A stretch of 58,093 nt of DNA from positions 1-58,093 of the forward strand of contig NZ_JACYVZ010000016.1 of NCBI RefSeq assembly GCF_014857925.1, written 5' to 3'. The translations under genes and the position numbers were made by a program. This document shows positions 26,535 to 37,602 of the stretch, one piece after another (position 1 is the first letter of the stretch; each line of letters starts with the position of its first letter). This DNA is from Cysteiniphilum marinum (GTDB taxonomy: Bacteria; Pseudomonadota; Gammaproteobacteria; Francisellales; Francisellaceae). The notes below the pieces were generated by a model, which saw only the letters and a program-made list of their open reading frames with translations, did not search any database and was not told the DNA's origin.

Positions 26535-27308
26535 ATGAGAAAACAAATTATTATTGGCAACTGGAAGATGAATGGCTCGATATTATCGATTAAGAATTTA
26601 TGTGAGTCACTAAATAAATTATCAACAGAATCGCTATCGGCCGATATGGCAGTGTGTGTGCCTAATGTTTATTTGTCGTATGTTAGCGACAATATCAAAG
26701 GAGTTGCTCTTGGTGTGCAAAATGTTAGCCAATATGACAACGGTGCTTACACGGGTGAGATTAGTGTTGATATGCTTAAGGATTTTAATTGTCAATATGC
26801 TATTGTTGGGCATTCTGAGCGTCGTGCGCTATTTGGTGAAAGTAATATCGATGTTGCATTGAAGGCTAAAAAAGCAACTGAAGCAGGGCTTTGTGCCATT
26901 GTTTGCGTTGGTGAGACATTAGAAGAAAGAACCACAGGTCAGCTTGAGGAAGTGTTAAAAGCTCAGTTGAGTGAGATATTAAATGGACTAACCCTAAATC
27001 AATTGAGAAATGTTATCATTGCTTATGAGCCGGTATGGGCGATTGGCACAGGGCTTGCAGCAACTGCATCACAAGTTCAAGAAGTCCATGCCTACTTGCG
27101 TTCGATCGTCACAAACTTCCATGTTGAGCTTGCTAAAAATATCAAAATTATATATGGTGGCAGCCTTAAACCGTCGAATGCTGATGAGATATTGAAGTTG
27201 GCAGATGTCGATGGTGGTTTGATAGGGGGTGCTTCTCTTTGTGGGAAGGACTTTGGTGAAATTGTTAAACATGCAAAAGCGTTTAAAAATGCCAAGCATG
27301 TAAAATAG
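26535..27308 (+). CDS. tpiA: Triosephosphate isomerase
   Basis: 257 residues. It interconverts dihydroxyacetone phosphate and glyceraldehyde-3-phosphate in glycolysis and gluconeogenesis. Seen: N9 and K11 in GNWKMNG, the electrophile H93 in VGHSERR, the base E165 in AYEPVWAIGTG, and the phosphate-binding IYGGS and GLIGGASL loops. GGAGT precedes the ATG. It lies between glmM and secG, as in other Francisella-like genomes. Confidence 0.98.
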   Translation: MRKQIIIGNWKMNGSILSIKNLCESLNKLSTESLSADMAVCVPNVYLSYVSDNIKGVALGVQNVSQYDNGAYTGEISVDMLKDFNCQYAIVGHSERRALFGESNIDVALKAKKATEAGLCAIVCVGETLEERTTGQLEEVLKAQLSEILNGLTLNQLRNVIIAYEPVWAIGTGLAATASQVQEVHAYLRSIVTNFHVELAKNIKIIYGGSLKPSNADEILKLADVDGGLIGGASLCGKDFGEIVKHAKAFKNAKHVK

Positions 27309-27321
27309 GCAAAGCGAATAA

Positions 27322-27828
27322 ATGTTAGCGTTAGTTATCACTGTACATATTATTGTTGCGATATTGATTGTTGGATTGATACTGTTGCAACAGGGCAAAG
27401 GAGCAAGCATGGGCGCCTCATTTGGCTCAGGCGCATCACAAACCGTATTTGGTAGTCGAGGAGCGGCGCCATTTATGTTTAAGTTCACAGCTTTTTTAGT
27501 CGCTGTTTTTTTTGTCACAAGCGTGAGTTTAAGCTATATTGGCAAGCAAAATGCAAACAAGGGTGCCGAAGCTCAAGCATCAAGCGGTGTGTCGCAAGCT
27601 GATTACCAAAAGCAGCAAGCAGCTCAGCAGGCTTTGATTGATCAGGCTAAAGCAACTGATGCAAAAGAAAACAAAGATGCAGCAACACTTCCAGTGAGCA
27701 ATCTTCTAAAAACACCGACAGCGACAACATCAAATGCTGAAAAGGCTGATGACAAGTCAAAGCAGGCAGTTGATGTGAAGAATGCAACAGTTAAAGAGAA
27801 AGAAGCGGTACCCGCATCAACTAAATAG
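27322..27828 (+). CDS. secG: Protein translocase subunit SecG
   Basis: 168 residues. SecG is a small subunit of the SecYEG inner-membrane export channel. Two membrane segments (about 3-23 and 50-70) flank the conserved LLQQGKGASMGASFGSGASQ loop. The tail after residue 78 is long (about 90 residues) and rich in Ala, Lys, Gln and Thr; the E. coli protein is about 110 residues in total, so this is an extended form. It is followed by tRNA-Leu and the nuo operon. Confidence 0.95.
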   Translation: MLALVITVHIIVAILIVGLILLQQGKGASMGASFGSGASQTVFGSRGAAPFMFKFTAFLVAVFFVTSVSLSYIGKQNANKGAEAQASSGVSQADYQKQQAAQQALIDQAKATDAKENKDAATLPVSNLLKTPTATTSNAEKADDKSKQAVDVKNATVKEKEAVPASTK

Positions 27829-27919
27829 CTAGAGTAGAGTTTTTGATTGGTAAAGCAATGGTGCTTGTGAGCCCGTAGCGATTTGTCAAAAGCTGTTTTA
27901 GTAAAGTAAAGTTTATTTT

Positions 27920-28005
27920 GCCAAAGTGGTGGAATTGGTAGACACGCCATCTTGAGGGGGTGGTGAGCGCAGCTCGTGCGGGTTCGAGTCCCGCCTTTGG
28001 CACCA
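27920..28005 (+). tRNA. tRNA-Leu (anticodon GAG)
   Basis: 86 bases including an encoded CCA. Acceptor GCCAAAG pairs with CTTTGGC; the anticodon stem CCATC/GGTGG encloses loop TTGAGGG, giving anticodon GAG. A long variable arm (GAGCGCAGCTCG region) and the GGTTCGAGTCC T arm fit a class II leucine tRNA. It lies between secG and nuoA and is probably processed from a shared transcript. Confidence 0.97.
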
Positions 28006-28022
28006 AAAACGAGGATATAGGC

Positions 28023-28421
28023 ATGTTGCAATATAGTGTATATCATGAGTTTTTGCCGATTTTGATTTTTCTCATTGTGGCGATTGCTATCGCATCAGCA
28101 ATGGCAATTGGCGGCAAAATGCTATCTATTATTGTTGGGGTGAATAATCCTAACCCTGAAAAAAACGCACCATTTGAGTGCGGATTTGCTGAATTTGAAG
28201 ATGCGCGCATCAAGTTCGATGTGCGTTTTTATTTGGTTGCTATTCTATTTTTGGTTTTTGATCTTGAAGTCGCTTTTATGATTCCTTGGGGTGTGCTGGT
28301 GCGCGATAGCGGTGCGGGTGGTATCTCATGGGCAGCTTTCATTGCGATGATGATATTCTTGTTCATCTTACTAATTGGATTTATCTATGAGTGGAAGAAA
28401 GGGGCGCTAGAATGGGAGTAG
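28023..28421 (+). CDS. nuoA: NADH-quinone oxidoreductase subunit A
   Basis: 132 residues from the ATG at 28023, with GAGG upstream. The open frame extends back through the tRNA, but that part is not coding. Membrane subunit of NDH-1 with three helices. Seen: [12 protein letters not shown], the conserved loop that lies at the quinone site, and [18 protein letters not shown]. First gene of the 14-gene nuo operon; its stop overlaps the start region of nuoB. Confidence 0.96.
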   Translation: MLQYSVYHEFLPILIFLIVAIAIASAMAIGGKMLSIIVGVNNPNPEKNAPFECGFAEFEDARIKFDVRFYLVAILFLVFDLEVAFMIPWGVLVRDSGAGGISWAAFIAMMIFLFILLIGFIYEWKKGALEWE

Positions 28422-28897
28422 AAGAAGGCATTAACAATAATAAAGGTTTTATCACTGCCAGCGCTGATTCTTTAGTAAATTGGGTGCGTACAGGGTCTTT
28501 GTGGCCTGTAACCTTTGGTCTTGCCTGTTGTGCGGTTGAAATGATGCATGCAGGTGCTGCGCGTTATGACTTGGATCGTTTTGGTATTGTATTTCGTCCA
28601 AGTCCACGTCAATCAGATGTGTTGATTGTTGCCGGCACTTTGTGTAATAAGATGGCGCCAGCTTTGCGTAAAGTCTATGATCAGATGCCAGATCCAAAAT
28701 GGGTCATTTCCATGGGATCATGTGCCAATGGCGGCGGTTATTATCATTATTCCTATTCGGTGGTTAGGGGTTGCGATCGCATTATGCCCGTGGACATTTA
28801 TGTGCCTGGTTGCCCACCGACGGCTGAAGCGCTTATTTATGGCATTATTCAGCTGCAAAATAAAATCAAACGTACTAATACAATTGCGAGGAAATGA
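28412..28897 (+). CDS. nuoB: NADH-quinone oxidoreductase subunit B
   Basis: 161 residues from the ATG at 28412, inside the end of nuoA (10-base overlap), with AAAGGGG upstream. Peripheral-arm subunit that carries the terminal iron-sulfur cluster N2, which reduces quinone. Cluster ligands are visible: the CC pair in GLACCAVEM, the Cys in [11 protein letters not shown] and the Cys in [11 protein letters not shown]. The stop overlaps an ATG of nuoC. Confidence 0.97.
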   Translation: MGVEEGINNNKGFITASADSLVNWVRTGSLWPVTFGLACCAVEMMHAGAARYDLDRFGIVFRPSPRQSDVLIVAGTLCNKMAPALRKVYDQMPDPKWVISMGSCANGGGYYHYSYSVVRGCDRIMPVDIYVPGCPPTAEALIYGIIQLQNKIKRTNTIARK

Positions 28898-28899
28898 CG

Positions 28900-29568
28900 A
28901 TGTCGTTAACGCAAGAATTTATCGATGATTTAAAAAATGACTTTGACAGTCAATTTATCTCAACAACTTTTCAACACGATGAACTTACCGTTGAAATTGC
29001 CAAAGACGATCTCATCAAAGTGATGACACGCTTAAAAAAAGTATTTAAATTTGAGCAACTTATTGATGTGACGGGCGTTGATTACTTAAGCTTTGGTGAA
29101 GATGAATGGAAAACGCAAAGTGCCACGAGTAGTGGCTTTTCACGCGGTGTAGTCAAAGGCGAGTTGTTACATAAAGAGCCTAATAAAGGCAAGAAGCGCT
29201 TTGCAGTGGTTTATCACTTAATGAGCTTGGCACTTAATATTCGTTTGCGTGTTAAGGTTTACTTAGATGAATTTGATCTAATGTTACCAAGTGTTGTCGA
29301 TATTTGGCCTGCGGCAAACTGGAGTGAGCGTGAAGCTTTTGACATGTTTGGCTTTGTTTTTACAGGGCATCCTGATTTGCGTCGAATACTGACAGATTAT
29401 GGCTTTGTAGGCCATCCGTTTAGAAAAGATTTCCCACAAAGTGGTTATGTTGAGATGCGTTACGATGAAACGCAAAAACGTGTGGTTTATGAACCAGTAG
29501 AAATTGATCCGCGTGTTAATGCGCCTAAGGTTATTCGTCAAGATAACCGTTACTTAGATGAACAGTAA
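28900..29568 (+). CDS. nuoC: NADH-quinone oxidoreductase subunit C
   Basis: 222 residues from the ATG at 28900, which is well spaced from GAGGA; an ATG at 28894 overlapping the nuoB stop is also in frame. Peripheral-arm subunit that helps form the quinone pocket. Seen: [37 protein letters not shown] and GHPFRKDFP, the 30-kDa subunit signature. nuoC and nuoD are separate genes here, not fused as in E. coli. Confidence 0.97.
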   Translation: MSLTQEFIDDLKNDFDSQFISTTFQHDELTVEIAKDDLIKVMTRLKKVFKFEQLIDVTGVDYLSFGEDEWKTQSATSSGFSRGVVKGELLHKEPNKGKKRFAVVYHLMSLALNIRLRVKVYLDEFDLMLPSVVDIWPAANWSEREAFDMFGFVFTGHPDLRRILTDYGFVGHPFRKDFPQSGYVEMRYDETQKRVVYEPVEIDPRVNAPKVIRQDNRYLDEQ

Positions 29569-29579
29569 TTGAGAATGCT

Positions 29580-30833
29580 ATGGCAGAATTTAAAAACTAT
29601 ACAATGAACTTTGGTCCGGTGCATCCGGCGGCTCATGGCGTATTGCGCTTGGTGTTGGAGCTTGATGGTGAGGTCGTTGTTCGTGCTGATCCGCATGTTG
29701 GGCTTTTGCATCGCGGTACCGAGAAATTGGCTGAGTCAAAACCATTTAATCAAAGCATTGGTTATATGGATCGCTTAGATTATGTATCAATGATGTGTAA
29801 TGAGCATGCTTATGTGTTGGCGATTGAAAAACTGCTTGAAATTGAAGTGCCAAAACGTGCGCAATACATCCGTGTGATGTTTGCTGAAATTACACGTATT
29901 TTGAATCACTTATTGTGGACAGCGGCGAATAGTTTGGATTTAGGTGCGATGACGATGTTTCTTTATGCATTTCGTGAGCGTGAAGATCTGTTTGACTGCT
30001 ATGAAGCGGTTTCAGGGGCAAGAATGCATGCAACTTATTTCCGTCCAGGAGGTGTTGCGCGCGACTTACCATTGACGATGCCAAAATATGAAAAGTCTCG
30101 CTTTACGTCAAAGCGTAAATTAAAAGCGATTAACAAAAATCGCCAAGGCTCATTGCTTGAATTTATTTGGGACTTTACTGAGCGTTTTCCAAAGTGTGTT
30201 GATGAATATGAAAACCTATTAACCAATAACCGTATTTGGAAACAACGTACCGTTGGTATTGGTGTGGTAACCGCCGAGCGTGCTAAGGCATTAGGCTTTG
30301 GTGGTCCAATGTTAAGAGGCTCAGGTGTCGCTTGGGATCTTCGCAAAAAACAACCGTATGACGTCTATAGTGAACTTGAGTTTGATATTCCGGTTGGTAG
30401 CCATGGTGATTGTTATGATCGCTATTTGGTACGTATGGCAGAAATGCGTGAATCCAATAAAATCATCCGTCAATGTGTAGAGTGGTTACGTGACAACGAT
30501 GGTCCTATTATGGCGCCAAATCATAAAGTGACGCCACCTAAGCGCGATGAGATGAAAAACAGTATGGAAGCCTTGATTCACCACTTTAAATTATTCTCTG
30601 AGGGCTATTGTGTGCCTGAAGGTGAAGTATATGTGGGAACAGAGCATCCAAAAGGTGAATTTGGAATTTACTTGGTATCAGATGGTGCCAATAAACCGTA
30701 TCGTCTAAAGATTAGAGCGCCAGGCTTTACCCATTTAAGTGCGATGAATGAAATGTTAAGCGGGCATATGTTATCCGATGCTCCGGCAATTATTGCGACA
30801 CAAGATATTGTGTTTGGCGATGTAGATAGATAG
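29580..30833 (+). CDS. nuoD: NADH-quinone oxidoreductase subunit D
   Basis: 417 residues, the 49-kDa subunit related to [NiFe] hydrogenase large subunits but without metal ligands. It forms the quinone-binding cavity with NuoB. Seen: [44 protein letters not shown] and the C-terminal DIVFGDVDR. Eleven bases follow nuoC. Confidence 0.97.
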   Translation: MAEFKNYTMNFGPVHPAAHGVLRLVLELDGEVVVRADPHVGLLHRGTEKLAESKPFNQSIGYMDRLDYVSMMCNEHAYVLAIEKLLEIEVPKRAQYIRVMFAEITRILNHLLWTAANSLDLGAMTMFLYAFREREDLFDCYEAVSGARMHATYFRPGGVARDLPLTMPKYEKSRFTSKRKLKAINKNRQGSLLEFIWDFTERFPKCVDEYENLLTNNRIWKQRTVGIGVVTAERAKALGFGGPMLRGSGVAWDLRKKQPYDVYSELEFDIPVGSHGDCYDRYLVRMAEMRESNKIIRQCVEWLRDNDGPIMAPNHKVTPPKRDEMKNSMEALIHHFKLFSEGYCVPEGEVYVGTEHPKGEFGIYLVSDGANKPYRLKIRAPGFTHLSAMNEMLSGHMLSDAPAIIATQDIVFGDVDR

Positions 30834-30846
30834 GTAAGGTTTGTCT

Positions 30847-31350
30847 ATGTTAGAGAATAAGTTAGATAAGAAAGAAATATTTTCACCTCAAGTCACTGAG
30901 TTGCTAGAGAACTGGGAAAAGCGTTATCCTGCGAATCAAAAGCGCTCTGTCATCATCCCAGGTTTGCATGTTTTGCAAGACTATAACAACGGCTATTTAA
31001 CCGAAGAGTTAATGGATAAATTAGCACTTTATTTGGATGTGCCGGCAGCTTCAGTTTATGAAGTGGCGACTTTCTATAGCATGTATGATCTTAAAAAAGT
31101 AGGCAGACATAAGCTAAATGTATGCACCAATCTTTCATGTATGTTAAATGGTGCCAAGAAAATCATGACGCACATTGAAAATAAGCTTGATATTAAAGCA
31201 GGGCAAACAACGGCCGATGGTAGAATTACGCTAAAGTCTGTTGAGTGTCAGGGTGCATGCTGTGGTGCGCCAATGTTGGAAGTGGATAAGGTTTTTTATG
31301 AAAACTTAACCACTGCAAAAGTCGATCAAATTATTGATTCTTTGGAGTAG
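30847..31350 (+). CDS. nuoE: NADH-quinone oxidoreductase subunit E
   Basis: 167 residues from the ATG at 30847 with AAGG 6-7 bases upstream (an in-frame TTG at 30841 is less likely). The 24-kDa subunit carries the [2Fe-2S] cluster N1a. Cluster cysteines are in VCTNLSC and ECQGACCGAP. It works with NuoF in the NADH-oxidising tip of the peripheral arm. Confidence 0.96.
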   Translation: MLENKLDKKEIFSPQVTELLENWEKRYPANQKRSVIIPGLHVLQDYNNGYLTEELMDKLALYLDVPAASVYEVATFYSMYDLKKVGRHKLNVCTNLSCMLNGAKKIMTHIENKLDIKAGQTTADGRITLKSVECQGACCGAPMLEVDKVFYENLTTAKVDQIIDSLE

Positions 31351-31353
31351 CAG

Positions 31354-32625
31354 ATGGCGAATGAAGTATGTTTTAGAACCCTGCACCTTGAAAGACCGTG
31401 GTCATTGAAGTCTTATGAGTCAATCGGGGGCTACTCTTATTGGAAAAGAATTCTTGATGAGAAGATTCCACCTGAAGTGATTATTGAGGAGCTTAAAAAA
31501 TCTGGTCTACGTGGTCGTGGTGGTGCTGGTTTCCCAACGGGACTTAAGTGGAGCTTTATGCCGCGCAATTTGCCAGGACAGAAGTATGTTGTATGCAATT
31601 CTGATGAAGGTGAGCCTGGTACTTGCAAAGATCGCGAGATTTTACGTAATAATCCACATCAATTAATCGAAGGCATGGCAATTGCCGGTTATGTCACCGG
31701 TGCAACAGTTGGTTATAACTATATCCGTGGTGAGTTTTATGAGCCGATTGCGCGTTTTGAGGCGGCTTTAAATGAAGCCCGTGCAATGGGTTTGATCGGC
31801 TTTAACCTGCGCAGTTCAGGTGTTGATTTTAATTTATATTGTTCAATTGGAGCGGGTGCTTATATCTGTGGTGAAGAAACTGCATTATTAAATTCACTTG
31901 AAGGGCGTAAAGGTCAGCCGCGATTTAAACCACCGTTTCCAGCCAATAAAGGCTTATATGGTTGTCCGACCAATATTAATAATACTGAGACGTATGCTTC
32001 AGTGCCGCCAATACTAGAGCATGGCGGTGAATGGTTTCAGAAAATGGGCACAGAGAAAAGTGGTGGTACTAAGCTCTTCTGTGTTTCAGGGCATGTTAAT
32101 ACCCCCGGTGTGTTTGAGATTGGTCTTGGCACACCATTTAAAGACTTGCTAGCAATGGCAGGTGGCGTGCGTGATAATAAAAAAATCAAAGCGGTGATTC
32201 CAGGTGGCAGTTCATGTAAGATCCTAACTGGTGAGGAAATGCTATCTTTAACCATGGATTATGAAGCCATTGGTCAAGCAGGTTCAATGTTAGGCTCAGG
32301 TGCTGTTGTCGTGCTTGATGAAGATACATGTATGGTCGAGTTACTAGCGCGCTTAGCTGAGTTTTATTATGAAGAGTCCTGTGGACAATGCACACCGTGC
32401 CGCGAAGGTACTGGCTGGTTAGCAAGAACCTTAGAGCGTATTTTGCATGGTGAAGGTAAGCCAGAGGATATTGATAATTTAGCACGTGTCGCCTCAAATA
32501 TTGAAGGCAATACCATTTGTGGTTTAGGTGACGCTGCGGCGTGGCCAGTACAAAGCTATATTAAGAAATTCAGACATGAATTTGAATATATGATTGAACA
32601 TAAGCGCAGTATTGTCGGTGCTTAA
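31354..32625 (+). CDS. nuoF: NADH-quinone oxidoreductase subunit F
   Basis: 423 residues. It binds NADH, FMN and the [4Fe-4S] cluster N3, and is the electron entry point of complex I. Seen: NADH-binding [17 protein letters not shown]-binding region with [13 protein letters not shown] and [11 protein letters not shown], and the cluster motif [12 protein letters not shown] with a later Cys in NTICGLGD. Three bases follow nuoE. A hairpin lies in the 63-base gap to the next stop/start. Confidence 0.97.
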   Translation: MANEVCFRTLHLERPWSLKSYESIGGYSYWKRILDEKIPPEVIIEELKKSGLRGRGGAGFPTGLKWSFMPRNLPGQKYVVCNSDEGEPGTCKDREILRNNPHQLIEGMAIAGYVTGATVGYNYIRGEFYEPIARFEAALNEARAMGLIGFNLRSSGVDFNLYCSIGAGAYICGEETALLNSLEGRKGQPRFKPPFPANKGLYGCPTNINNTETYASVPPILEHGGEWFQKMGTEKSGGTKLFCVSGHVNTPGVFEIGLGTPFKDLLAMAGGVRDNKKIKAVIPGGSSCKILTGEEMLSLTMDYEAIGQAGSMLGSGAVVVLDEDTCMVELLARLAEFYYEESCGQCTPCREGTGWLARTLERILHGEGKPEDIDNLARVASNIEGNTICGLGDAAAWPVQSYIKKFRHEFEYMIEHKRSIVGA

Positions 32626-32635
32626 TAAATAGTGA

Positions 32636-32664
32636 AACCCTATTGCTAATTTGAGCCTAGGGTT
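32636..32664 (+). other. Stem-loop between nuoF and nuoG
   Basis: AACCCTA pairs with TAGGGTT over a 15-base loop, followed by AAAAATAAAC instead of a U-tract. It is the widest gap (72 bases) in the front half of the operon. It could mark RNA processing or attenuation. Confidence 0.4.
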
Positions 32665-32697
32665 AAAAATAAACGTAATTGTTGAAGGGTGACTCCC

Positions 32698-35100
32698 GTG
32701 TCAGAAAAAGAAGCAACAAAACAACTTAATATCGAGATCAATGGTCAGCCATATGCGGCGAAGCCAGGTGAGATGATTATTCAGATCGCTGATAGGCATG
32801 GTATTTATATTCCGCGCTTTTGTTATCACAAGAAACTCTCGATAGCAGCCAACTGCAGAATGTGTCTTGTCGAAGTTGAAGGGGCAAGAAAGCCATCTCC
32901 GGCGTGCGCGACACCGATTATGGATGGCATGAAAGTTTTCACAAAATCGCCAACGACACTTTCTTATCAAAAGAAGGTTATGGAGTTTTTACTGATTAAC
33001 CATCCACTTGATTGTCCTATTTGTGACCAAGGTGGTGAGTGTGAACTGCAAGATGTGGCGATGGGTTATGGTAGTGACGTTTCTAAATATAATGAAACTA
33101 AGCGTGTATTTGATGATCCAACCTTAGGGCCATTAGTCGCAACTGATATGACGCGTTGCATTCAATGTACGCGTTGTGTGCGCTTTGGTGAAGAAATTAG
33201 CGGTGATAAAGAGCTTGGCGCGATGGGCAGAGGGGATCACACGCAAATCGGCACTTATGTTGCTAAAACTGTCAATTCAGAGCTATCCGGTAATATTATT
33301 GATTTATGCCCAGTGGGTGCATTAACGTCTAAGCCCTTTAGATTCCACGCACGTGCTTGGGAGTTGCAACAATATGCAACAATTTCAGGCGCTGATTGTG
33401 TTGGTGCGAATATCTACGCGCACACGCGTCGCAATCAGCTAATGCGTGTTGTGCCAAAAGAAAATGAAAGCATTAATGAAACATGGATTGCCGATAAGGA
33501 CCGTTTCGCTTATACCGGTGTTTATGCCGAAGATCGTGTTACACAACCGATGATCAAAAAAGCAGGTGCTTGGGTTGATGTATCGTGGGAAGAAGCGCTT
33601 GATTTTGTCAAAGTGGCCATCGAGCAGACCAAAGCCCAAGATGGTGTTAATGCGATATCTAGTCTTGCCTCAGACTCTGCAACAACAGAGAGTTTATACC
33701 TTATCCAAAAACTGATGCGTCACGTTGGCTCAAACAATATTGATACACGCTTAATGCAAGCAGCACACGCCTTAACATTACACACAGGTGTTGGGTTTGA
33801 TTGCGAATTAGCTGAGATTGAACATGCTGATGTTGCATTACTGGTTGGCAGCTATTTACGAAAAGAAGTGCCATTGATTAATCACCGCGTGCATAAGGCA
33901 GTGAAAAATGGCGCGAAGGTTTTGGCGCTCAATAGCCAAGAATATGACTTCAATTATGCCGTTCAGACGACACAAGTTGAAGCCAATGAGATGGTTTATG
34001 CGCTGGCAAATTTAGTGAAAGCCGTAGCACAAAAAAACTCTCAACCAATATCCTCAGAGATAGTTAAAAAGACCGTTGAATCATTAGAGATTTTGCCTGA
34101 GATTGAAGCTTTGGCAACCGCCTTGGTATCTTCTGAAAAGCCGATGATGATTTTAGGTTTTGATGCGATTTTAAATAAAGACTTTGCTGAAATTTACGCA
34201 TTGTTTACTGAGCTTAAAACCTTACTCTCTGCCAAAGGTGGTGTACTTAGTTTTGGTGCTAATGCCAAGGGTGCGTTACTCGCAGGAGTAGCAAGTGAGT
34301 ATCTGCCGGGTGCTAATGAAAACTTACAGCAAGGCATGAATGCACAAGCAATATTGAGTAATAAAACCAAATTACTATTGAACTTTGCGGTTGAGCCTGA
34401 GTTTGATTCAGTGCTAGGTCAAGAAGCCTTACAAAAGCTACAAGAGATTGATATCGTGGCAGCATTTACAAGCTATGCAACTGCTGAAATGTTTGAATAT
34501 GCCGACATCATATTGCCGATTGCTACACATTTTGAAGAAGATGGTTCATTTGTAAATATCGCTGGACAAACACAGCGCTTTAAAGCCGCCATCCAGCCAT
34601 ATGAAGATAGTAAACCTTTGTGGAAAGTATTGCGTGTATTAGCGAACCTATTAGGTTTAGAAGGTTTTGATTACCAAACCGTTGATGAGGTTTATCAGGA
34701 GTTCACGACACATGAACAAGCTGAGTTAAAAGTTGATGTTGATGGATTGTTTAAAAAAGGCTTAACAGCATTGACTGAAGGCTATCATGTCACGCCTTGT
34801 GTGTCGATGTATCGTACAAATGCGTTATTAAGACGTGCTAAACCATTGCAAGCAACAAAAGATGCTCACTATGCGCAAAGCTTGCGTGTATCAGCTAAGT
34901 ATGCCGCAGCGCATGAGATAAACACATCAGGTCGTGTGATTGTTAAACTTGATGACAAAGAGTACGAAGTGGATCTCATCATTGATGGAACATTAGCCAA
35001 GGACACGGTAATTGTGCCGTTTCAGCTTATGCCGACTTGTGGCAAAGCTTGGGGCAATGTTACAATCACGCCAATTAAACATACGGTGGTAAACGCATGA
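32698..35100 (+). CDS. nuoG: NADH-quinone oxidoreductase subunit G
   Basis: 800 residues from the GTG at 32698, chosen because GAAGGG ends 8 bases before it; a GTG at 32689 is too close. The 75-kDa subunit carries several clusters. The N-terminal [2Fe-2S] ferredoxin part has [18 protein letters not shown]; then [30 protein letters not shown] and [14 protein letters not shown] supply [4Fe-4S] ligands. The rest is a molybdopterin-oxidoreductase-like fold without cofactor. The stop overlaps the nuoH start. Confidence 0.97.
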   Translation: MSEKEATKQLNIEINGQPYAAKPGEMIIQIADRHGIYIPRFCYHKKLSIAANCRMCLVEVEGARKPSPACATPIMDGMKVFTKSPTTLSYQKKVMEFLLINHPLDCPICDQGGECELQDVAMGYGSDVSKYNETKRVFDDPTLGPLVATDMTRCIQCTRCVRFGEEISGDKELGAMGRGDHTQIGTYVAKTVNSELSGNIIDLCPVGALTSKPFRFHARAWELQQYATISGADCVGANIYAHTRRNQLMRVVPKENESINETWIADKDRFAYTGVYAEDRVTQPMIKKAGAWVDVSWEEALDFVKVAIEQTKAQDGVNAISSLASDSATTESLYLIQKLMRHVGSNNIDTRLMQAAHALTLHTGVGFDCELAEIEHADVALLVGSYLRKEVPLINHRVHKAVKNGAKVLALNSQEYDFNYAVQTTQVEANEMVYALANLVKAVAQKNSQPISSEIVKKTVESLEILPEIEALATALVSSEKPMMILGFDAILNKDFAEIYALFTELKTLLSAKGGVLSFGANAKGALLAGVASEYLPGANENLQQGMNAQAILSNKTKLLLNFAVEPEFDSVLGQEALQKLQEIDIVAAFTSYATAEMFEYADIILPIATHFEEDGSFVNIAGQTQRFKAAIQPYEDSKPLWKVLRVLANLLGLEGFDYQTVDEVYQEFTTHEQAELKVDVDGLFKKGLTALTEGYHVTPCVSMYRTNALLRRAKPLQATKDAHYAQSLRVSAKYAAAHEINTSGRVIVKLDDKEYEVDLIIDGTLAKDTVIVPFQLMPTCGKAWGNVTITPIKHTVVNA

Positions 35101-36110
35101 TTTTAGATATTATCTGGATTGTTCTAAAAATCTTATTAATCGTTATCCCTTTGATTCTGGTCGTAGCCTATTACACTTATGCAGAGCGTAAAGTCATTGG
35201 TTACATGCAAGATCGTATTGGTCCAAATCGTGTGGGTTCTTTTGGTTTATTACAACCCATCGTTGATGCGGTTAAGTTGCTGCTTAAAGAAATTATTATT
35301 CCAGCGAAATCAAACCGCTATTTATTCTTTATCGCACCGATGCTTGCTTTTGCTCCTGCTTATACGGCATGGGCAGTTGTGCCATTTGGTCAAGGCATCG
35401 TGTTAGCGGACATTAACGCTGGTGTGTTGTATATTTTGGCGATGACTTCAATTGCAGTATATGGTGTCGTTATTGCCGGTTGGGCATCTAACTCGAAATA
35501 TGCAATGTTTGGTGCATTGCGTGCAGCAGCTCAGGTTGTATCCTATGAGCTAGCAATGGGTTTTGCCATCATCGGTGTATTAATTGCCGCGGGTTCACTT
35601 AATCTAAGCACGATTGTCGAAACACAACAAGGCGGTATTTGGCACTGGTATTTCATCCCGCTATTTCCGTTGTTTGTTATTTATTTTATCTCAGGTGTTG
35701 CGGAAACTGGGCGTGCCCCATTTGATGTGATCGAAGGTGAATCTGAGATTATTGCCGGACATCATGTTGAGTATTCCGGTGCGCGCTTTGCGTTATTCTT
35801 CTTAGCAGAATATGCCAATATGATTTTGATCAGCTTGTTAACTGCGGTTTTCTTTTTAGGTGGTTGGATTTCGCCATTTGAAAACATTCCTGTGCTTGAT
35901 CAGTTCTTTAGCTTTGTGCCTGGCATGATCTGGTTATTCTTAAAAACCGGTATTTTCATGTTTATGTATTTATGGATTCGTGCAACTTTCCCACGATATC
36001 GTTATGACCAATTAATGCGATTGGGCTGGAAGATCTTTATTCCAGTGACTTTAGTTTGGGTTATCGTGGTTGCATTTATGGTTAAACTTGGCTTAGGTCC
36101 TTGGTGGTAG
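35097..36110 (+). CDS. nuoH: NADH-quinone oxidoreductase subunit H
   Basis: 337 residues with eight or so membrane helices. NuoH links the quinone site to the proton-pumping membrane arm. Seen: [20 protein letters not shown] near the N-terminus and [17 protein letters not shown], both signatures of the ND1 family. The ATG overlaps the TGA of nuoG. Confidence 0.97.
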   Translation: MILDIIWIVLKILLIVIPLILVVAYYTYAERKVIGYMQDRIGPNRVGSFGLLQPIVDAVKLLLKEIIIPAKSNRYLFFIAPMLAFAPAYTAWAVVPFGQGIVLADINAGVLYILAMTSIAVYGVVIAGWASNSKYAMFGALRAAAQVVSYELAMGFAIIGVLIAAGSLNLSTIVETQQGGIWHWYFIPLFPLFVIYFISGVAETGRAPFDVIEGESEIIAGHHVEYSGARFALFFLAEYANMILISLLTAVFFLGGWISPFENIPVLDQFFSFVPGMIWLFLKTGIFMFMYLWIRATFPRYRYDQLMRLGWKIFIPVTLVWVIVVAFMVKLGLGPWW

Positions 36111-36121
36111 GAGATTTATTG

Positions 36122-36613
36122 ATGTTTAAAGCAATTAAACGCTATTGTCAGACCTTTTTGCTATGGGAGTTATTAAAAGGTCTTAAGATTACGGGTAAGC
36201 ACTTTTTCACACGAAAAGTAACTGTGCAATATCCAGATGAAAGAACGCCGCAATCGGGTCGTTTTCGCGGGCTGCATGCACTTCGCCGCTATGAAAATGG
36301 TGAAGAGCGTTGTATCGCGTGTAAATTATGCGAAGTCGTTTGTCCTGCATTGGCGATTACTATTGAAGCAGAGCCACGTGAAGACGGTTCAAGACGTACG
36401 ACAAAATATGAAATTGATTTGTTCAAATGTATCTTTTGTGGTTTTTGTGAAGAGTCATGTCCCGTGGACTCAATTGTTGAAACACGTGTATTTGAATACC
36501 ACTTTGAAAAACGTGGTGAAAATATCATGACCAAAGCAAAGCTTTTGGCAGTTGGTGATAAGTATGAAGATGAAATCGCGAAAGATCGTGAAGCAGACAG
36601 AGCATTTAGGTAG
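36122..36613 (+). CDS. nuoI: NADH-quinone oxidoreductase subunit I
   Basis: 163 residues from the ATG at 36122 with AGGAG upstream. Ferredoxin-like subunit with clusters N6a and N6b. The two CxxCxxCxxxCP motifs are visible: [12 protein letters not shown] and [12 protein letters not shown]. It passes electrons towards NuoB. Confidence 0.97.
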   Translation: MFKAIKRYCQTFLLWELLKGLKITGKHFFTRKVTVQYPDERTPQSGRFRGLHALRRYENGEERCIACKLCEVVCPALAITIEAEPREDGSRRTTKYEIDLFKCIFCGFCEESCPVDSIVETRVFEYHFEKRGENIMTKAKLLAVGDKYEDEIAKDREADRAFR

Positions 36614-36619
36614 GGATCG

Positions 36620-37288
36620 ATGAGTGTAAATATTATCTTTTATGTATTTGCCGCACTAACGGTGCTAGGCGCGCTATTGGTGATCAATGCAAGAAACCCA
36701 GTGCGTGCAGTTATTGCGAAAGTCTTTACTTTCTTTGCAGCAGCAGGTGTTTGGCTTACGATGCAACAGGAATATCTGGCGTTACTTTTGATCATTGTTT
36801 ATGTCGGCGCGGTTTTGGTGATGTTCTTGTTTGTGGTAATGATGCTAGATATCAATATTGTGATAAAGCAGAAGAAATTAGTATTCTACTGGCCGATCGT
36901 GATCTTATTATGTGCGTTCTTGGCCGTACTTATTTCAATTGTCGTTAGTCATACCTTTGCCGATAGAACCATGACCGGTGGTTTAGGTACCGTTGAAAAT
37001 CTAGGGCGCGAGATGTTCTCGAACAAGTACCTCTATGCCTTTGAGCTTGCTGGTATGGTCTTATTAGCGGCGATGGTGTCTGCGATTACCTTGACTTTCC
37101 GTGGCAAAAAACCAGGTAACAAATCGATTAATCCAAGCCTGCAGATTCAGACACAAGCGAAAGATCGCTTAACCATGGTAAAGATGAAAGCGGAAAAGAG
37201 CGCTTCTGAAATAGCAAAAACAGAAAAAGCAGCAAATAAAGAAAAATCACAAGATGATTCTGATCAGGGAGAACCTAAGAATGACTAG
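36620..37288 (+). CDS. nuoJ: NADH-quinone oxidoreductase subunit J
   Basis: 222 residues with five membrane helices in the first 170. Seen: [10 protein letters not shown], the helix [19 protein letters not shown] containing the pi-bulge region of ND6, and [16 protein letters not shown]. The tail of about 50 residues after the last helix is unusually long and Lys/Glu-rich. It overlaps the nuoK start by 8 bases. Confidence 0.95.
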   Translation: MSVNIIFYVFAALTVLGALLVINARNPVRAVIAKVFTFFAAAGVWLTMQQEYLALLLIIVYVGAVLVMFLFVVMMLDINIVIKQKKLVFYWPIVILLCAFLAVLISIVVSHTFADRTMTGGLGTVENLGREMFSNKYLYAFELAGMVLLAAMVSAITLTFRGKKPGNKSINPSLQIQTQAKDRLTMVKMKAEKSASEIAKTEKAANKEKSQDDSDQGEPKND

Positions 37289-37598
37289 TATTCCGGTACC
37301 CATTACGCATTATTTGATTTTTAGTGCGATTATATTTTCGATAAGCATTGCCGGTATTATTATGAACCGTCGCAATCTATTGATTTTATTGATGTCAATT
37401 GAGTTGATGCTCCTAGCAGTCAATACGAACTTTATTGCTTTCTCAAGTATGCTGAAACAAAACACAGGTGATGTGTTTGTCTTCTTTATTTTGACGGTTG
37501 CCGCTGCTGAAGCAGCCATCGGTTTGGCGATTGTGGTTGTGTTATTTAGAACACGCAAAACAATCGATGTTAGTCAATTAAATACATTAAAGGGCTAA
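37281..37598 (+). CDS. nuoK: NADH-quinone oxidoreductase subunit K
   Basis: 105 residues from the ATG at 37281 with GGGAGA upstream, inside the end of nuoJ. Three membrane helices; the proton-path glutamates are in [10 protein letters not shown] and [14 protein letters not shown]4L family. Confidence 0.97.
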   Translation: MTSIPVPITHYLIFSAIIFSISIAGIIMNRRNLLILLMSIELMLLAVNTNFIAFSSMLKQNTGDVFVFFILTVAAAEAAIGLAIVVVLFRTRKTIDVSQLNTLKG

Positions 37599-37602
37599 GA
37601 CG

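Noticed and set aside
27642-28046. Minus-strand ORF across secG, tRNA-Leu and nuoA
   Set aside because: It is antisense to a clear tRNA and to secG; peptides such as GGTRTRTSC are the usual reverse translation of a tRNA.
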